Shown here: piece after piece, positions 63,101-64,000 of the stretch
Layout: the number at the start of each line of letters is the position of its first letter
How positions within the stretch are numbered: the stretch's first letter is position 1
Source: Bacillus_BA songklensis
GTDB taxonomy: Bacteria > Bacillota > Bacilli > Bacillales > Bacillaceae_H
NCBI RefSeq assembly: GCF_042649685.1
Contig: NZ_JBHRZT010000007.1
Coordinates: forward strand, 1-64,000
Direction of reading: 5' to 3'
Length of the DNA: 64,000 bases
The notes under the pieces: model-generated
What the model saw: the letters and a program-made list of their open reading frames with translations, nothing else
The model's database searches: none
Told to the model about the DNA's origin: nothing
Program-made: the position numbers and the translations under genes

Positions 63101-64000
63101 TGAAGAAGGTTACCTTCCGCACCAAGGAATGACAAAGTTGATGTTACGACTTCTTCACGAATCGCATCAATCGGCGGATTTGTTACTTGTGCGAACGATT
63201 GCTTAAAGTAATTGTATAAAAGATGCGGCCGGTCAGATAATACAGCTAATGGTGTATCAAGACCCATTGAACCAAGCGGATCTTTTCCTTCTGTGACCAT
63301 TGGGATGATATTTTTTGATACTTCTTCATACGTATAGCCAAACGCTTTTTGAAGCTTCACTAAATTGTCGATTTTTTCGGCAACTTCTGCTTCTGGTAAA
63401 TCATGAACCGTTAGAAGTTGATCGTTTAACCAGTTGCGGTACGGCTTTGCTTCAGCCATTTGCTCTTTAATCTCATGGTCTGAGATAATTCGGCCTTCTT
63501 CAAGGTTGAGTAATAACATTTTACCTGGGCTTAAACGATCTTTGTATAATACATTTTCTGGATCGATGTCAACAACGCCTACTTCGGATGATAAAATGAG
63601 ATAGTCATCTTTTGTTACATAATAACGAGCCGGGCGAAGACCGTTGCGGTCTAAAATGGCGCCAATTTGCTTGCCGTCAGTGAAGACAACTGCTGTCGGC
63701 CCATCCCAAGGCTCCATTAAACAGCTATGGTACTCGTAAAATGCTTTTTTCTTATCATCCATGTTTTCGTCTTTTGTCCACGGCTCAGGAACCAGCATCA
63801 TGGCTGTGTGGGCAGGTGTGCGCCCTGCTAATGTAAAGAATTCAAACGCGTTGTCAAGAATGGATGAGTCACTGCCATCTGTATCAAGAAGCGGCATAAC
63901 TTTTTCCAGGTCCTCACCGAACACTTCTGAAACGAACTGTTTCTCGCGTGCTTTCATCCAGTTGATGTTGCCGCGAATCGTGTTGATTTCCCCATTATGG
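60166..64000 (-). CDS. gltB: Glutamate synthase large subunit (5' part outside window)
   Basis: The frame is open to the right edge, reading HNGEINTIRGNINW before the internal MKARE, so the amidotransferase start (with its Cys1) lies beyond. Present are the rest of the glutaminase domain, the central domain, and the FMN synthase domain (GGRSNSGEGGEDPSRF). The 3Fe-4S cysteines are in CVMMRACHLDTCPVG. The C-terminal GXGXG beta-helix closes with GGRVVVLGRVGKNFAAGMSG. The enzyme makes two glutamates from glutamine and 2-oxoglutarate. Confidence 0.97.
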   Translation of the reverse strand, partial: HNGEINTIRGNINWMKAREKQFVSEVFGEDLEKVMPLLDTDGSDSSILDNAFEFFTLAGRTPAHTAMMLVPEPWTKDENMDDKKKAFYEYHSCLMEPWDGPTAVVFTDGKQIGAILDRNGLRPARYYVTKDDYLILSSEVGVVDIDPENVLYKDRLSPGKMLLLNLEEGRIISDHEIKEQMAEAKPYRNWLNDQLLTVHDLPEAEVAEKIDNLVKLQKAFGYTYEEVSKNIIPMVTEGKDPLGSMGLDTPLAVLSDRPHLLYNYFKQSFAQVTNPPIDAIREEVVTSTLSFLGAEGNLLHPNETACRRIRLESPFILNEELARLKANQYPEFKSRTLPILFTENLEQAVEELCKAVDGAIADGVTLLVLSDRGVDQNHIAIPSLLAGSAVHQHLLRQGTRTKVSIIVESGEAREVHHFAVLLGYGVDAINPYLAYATLEQAIAEDAIDVPYAEAVEKFNQTAAEGVVKVMSKIGISTVQSYRGAQIFEAVGIGNDVIERYFDGTASQIGGVGLDVIEQEAKLRHEAAYSGNYEDNTLEAGSELQWRRNGEHHAFNPHTIHTLQRACREGNYELFKKYSQMANDEQLTFLRNAFAFNENREPISIDEVESVESIVRRFKTGAMSFGSLSKEAHETLAIAMNRLGGRSNSGEGGEDPSRFTPDANGDLRRSAIKQVASGRFGVNIHYLVNADELQIKMAQGAKPGEGGQLPGNKVYPWVAEVRGSTPGVGLISPPPHHDIYSIEDLAQLIHDLKNANPKARISVKLVSKAGVGTIAAGVAKGAADVIVISGYDGGTGASPKTSIKHTGLPWELGLAEAHQTLMLNELRDRVVLETDGKLMTGRDVVMAALLGAEEYGFATAPLVVMGCVMMRACHLDTCPVGVATQNPELRAKFMGTADHVVNFMTFIAQEVRELMAQLGFRTVEEMVGRTDVLTVSERTKAHWKAKYLDLSKLLYQAEGARTFSRPQNHKLDQSLDMTEILPQCISALETKQPVDLHFHVKNIHRVVGTIVGSEVAQRYGGEGLPEDTITLRFTGSAGQSFGAFIPKGMTMHLDGDANDYLGKGLSGGKIIVRAPKDASFAPEDNVITGNVSFIGATSGEAYIQGRAGERFCVRNSGVHAVVEGIGDHGCEYMTGGRVVVLGRVGKNFAAGMSGGIAYVLADDQDEFKALCNQEMVEFETLSDITEIKEVMEMVIKHHEYTGSPKAAYVLANWNDLMEKFVKVIPKDYKRMMNRIQEQKEAGLTDEQAVMSAFEANVKQQKQQKSTLVKLKKQEAVVQ

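Overview
The window comes from a low-GC, endospore-forming Bacillaceae chromosome. The evidence is a complete cwlJ, a Spo0E-family phosphatase, the yhbD-bactofilin operon, PbpC (PBP3), glutamate racemase, a PhoP box in front of ppk, BlaI, Fur and LexA boxes of Bacillus type, and purine-rich Shine-Dalgarno sites throughout. The genus cannot be fixed from this sequence. The schizokinen-type siderophore operon fits relatives of Priestia or Cytobacillus. I saw no rRNA, tRNA or CRISPR array.

Layout. 1-45 is the first 15 codons of mqo, leaving leftwards behind a folded leader. 0.2-13.7 kb is accessory DNA full of decay: frameshifted gene fragments, an intact serine resolvase (1507-2139), a class C-type serine hydrolase, an inducible beta-lactamase locus (bla / blaR1-blaI with three operators), an internally deleted second resolvase, pairs of small membrane proteins, DinB, and several families of inverted repeats. 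13.7-18.5 kb holds yhbD and two bactofilins fused end to end with a 3'-truncated polyphosphate kinase, followed by spo0E. 18.8-26 kb carries a LexA box before a broken small gene, a DUF2278-subtilisin fusion protease, a MITE-like element, a diguanylate cyclase, a transglycosylase fragment, racE and a metallopeptidase-like protein. 26.2-30.3 kb has pbpC, cwlJ, a MocR regulator that has lost its aminotransferase core, and a LysE exporter.

30.4-39.4 kb is a Fur-controlled siderophore operon in the order rhbA-B-C-D-E-F, with an IS200/IS605-type relic between the last two genes. 39.5-42.5 kb has a cysteine-less HMA-like protein, a TrmB regulator with azlCD, and a LOG-family nucleotide hydrolase. 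42.7-55.3 kb is a ten-gene polyol catabolic operon on the minus strand: ABC binding protein and two permeases, two Zn dehydrogenases, xylulokinase, MtlR-type regulator, PTS EIICB, TIM-barrel isomerase and a HxlB-like isomerase. A cre site and an inverted repeat lie in its promoter region. 55.4-58.6 kb is decayed again (an EamA-CBS chimera, an esterase tail, a quinone oxidoreductase). 58.7-64 kb is gltBD, with gltB running off the right edge.

The observations I rate highest are: (1) a repeated two-hairpin element with compensatory stem changes, placed just after minus-strand stop codons at about 30.3, 42.6 and 51.9 kb, with degenerate copies at 49.5 and 24.9 kb; (2) a family of near-identical palindromic motifs, including one with a 2-bp centre, spread from the resolvase promoter to 13.6 kb; (3) the DUF2278-intracellular-subtilisin fusion; (4) an IS605-like relic with omegaRNA-like sequence inside the siderophore operon. 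Several broken genes mark recombination joints.
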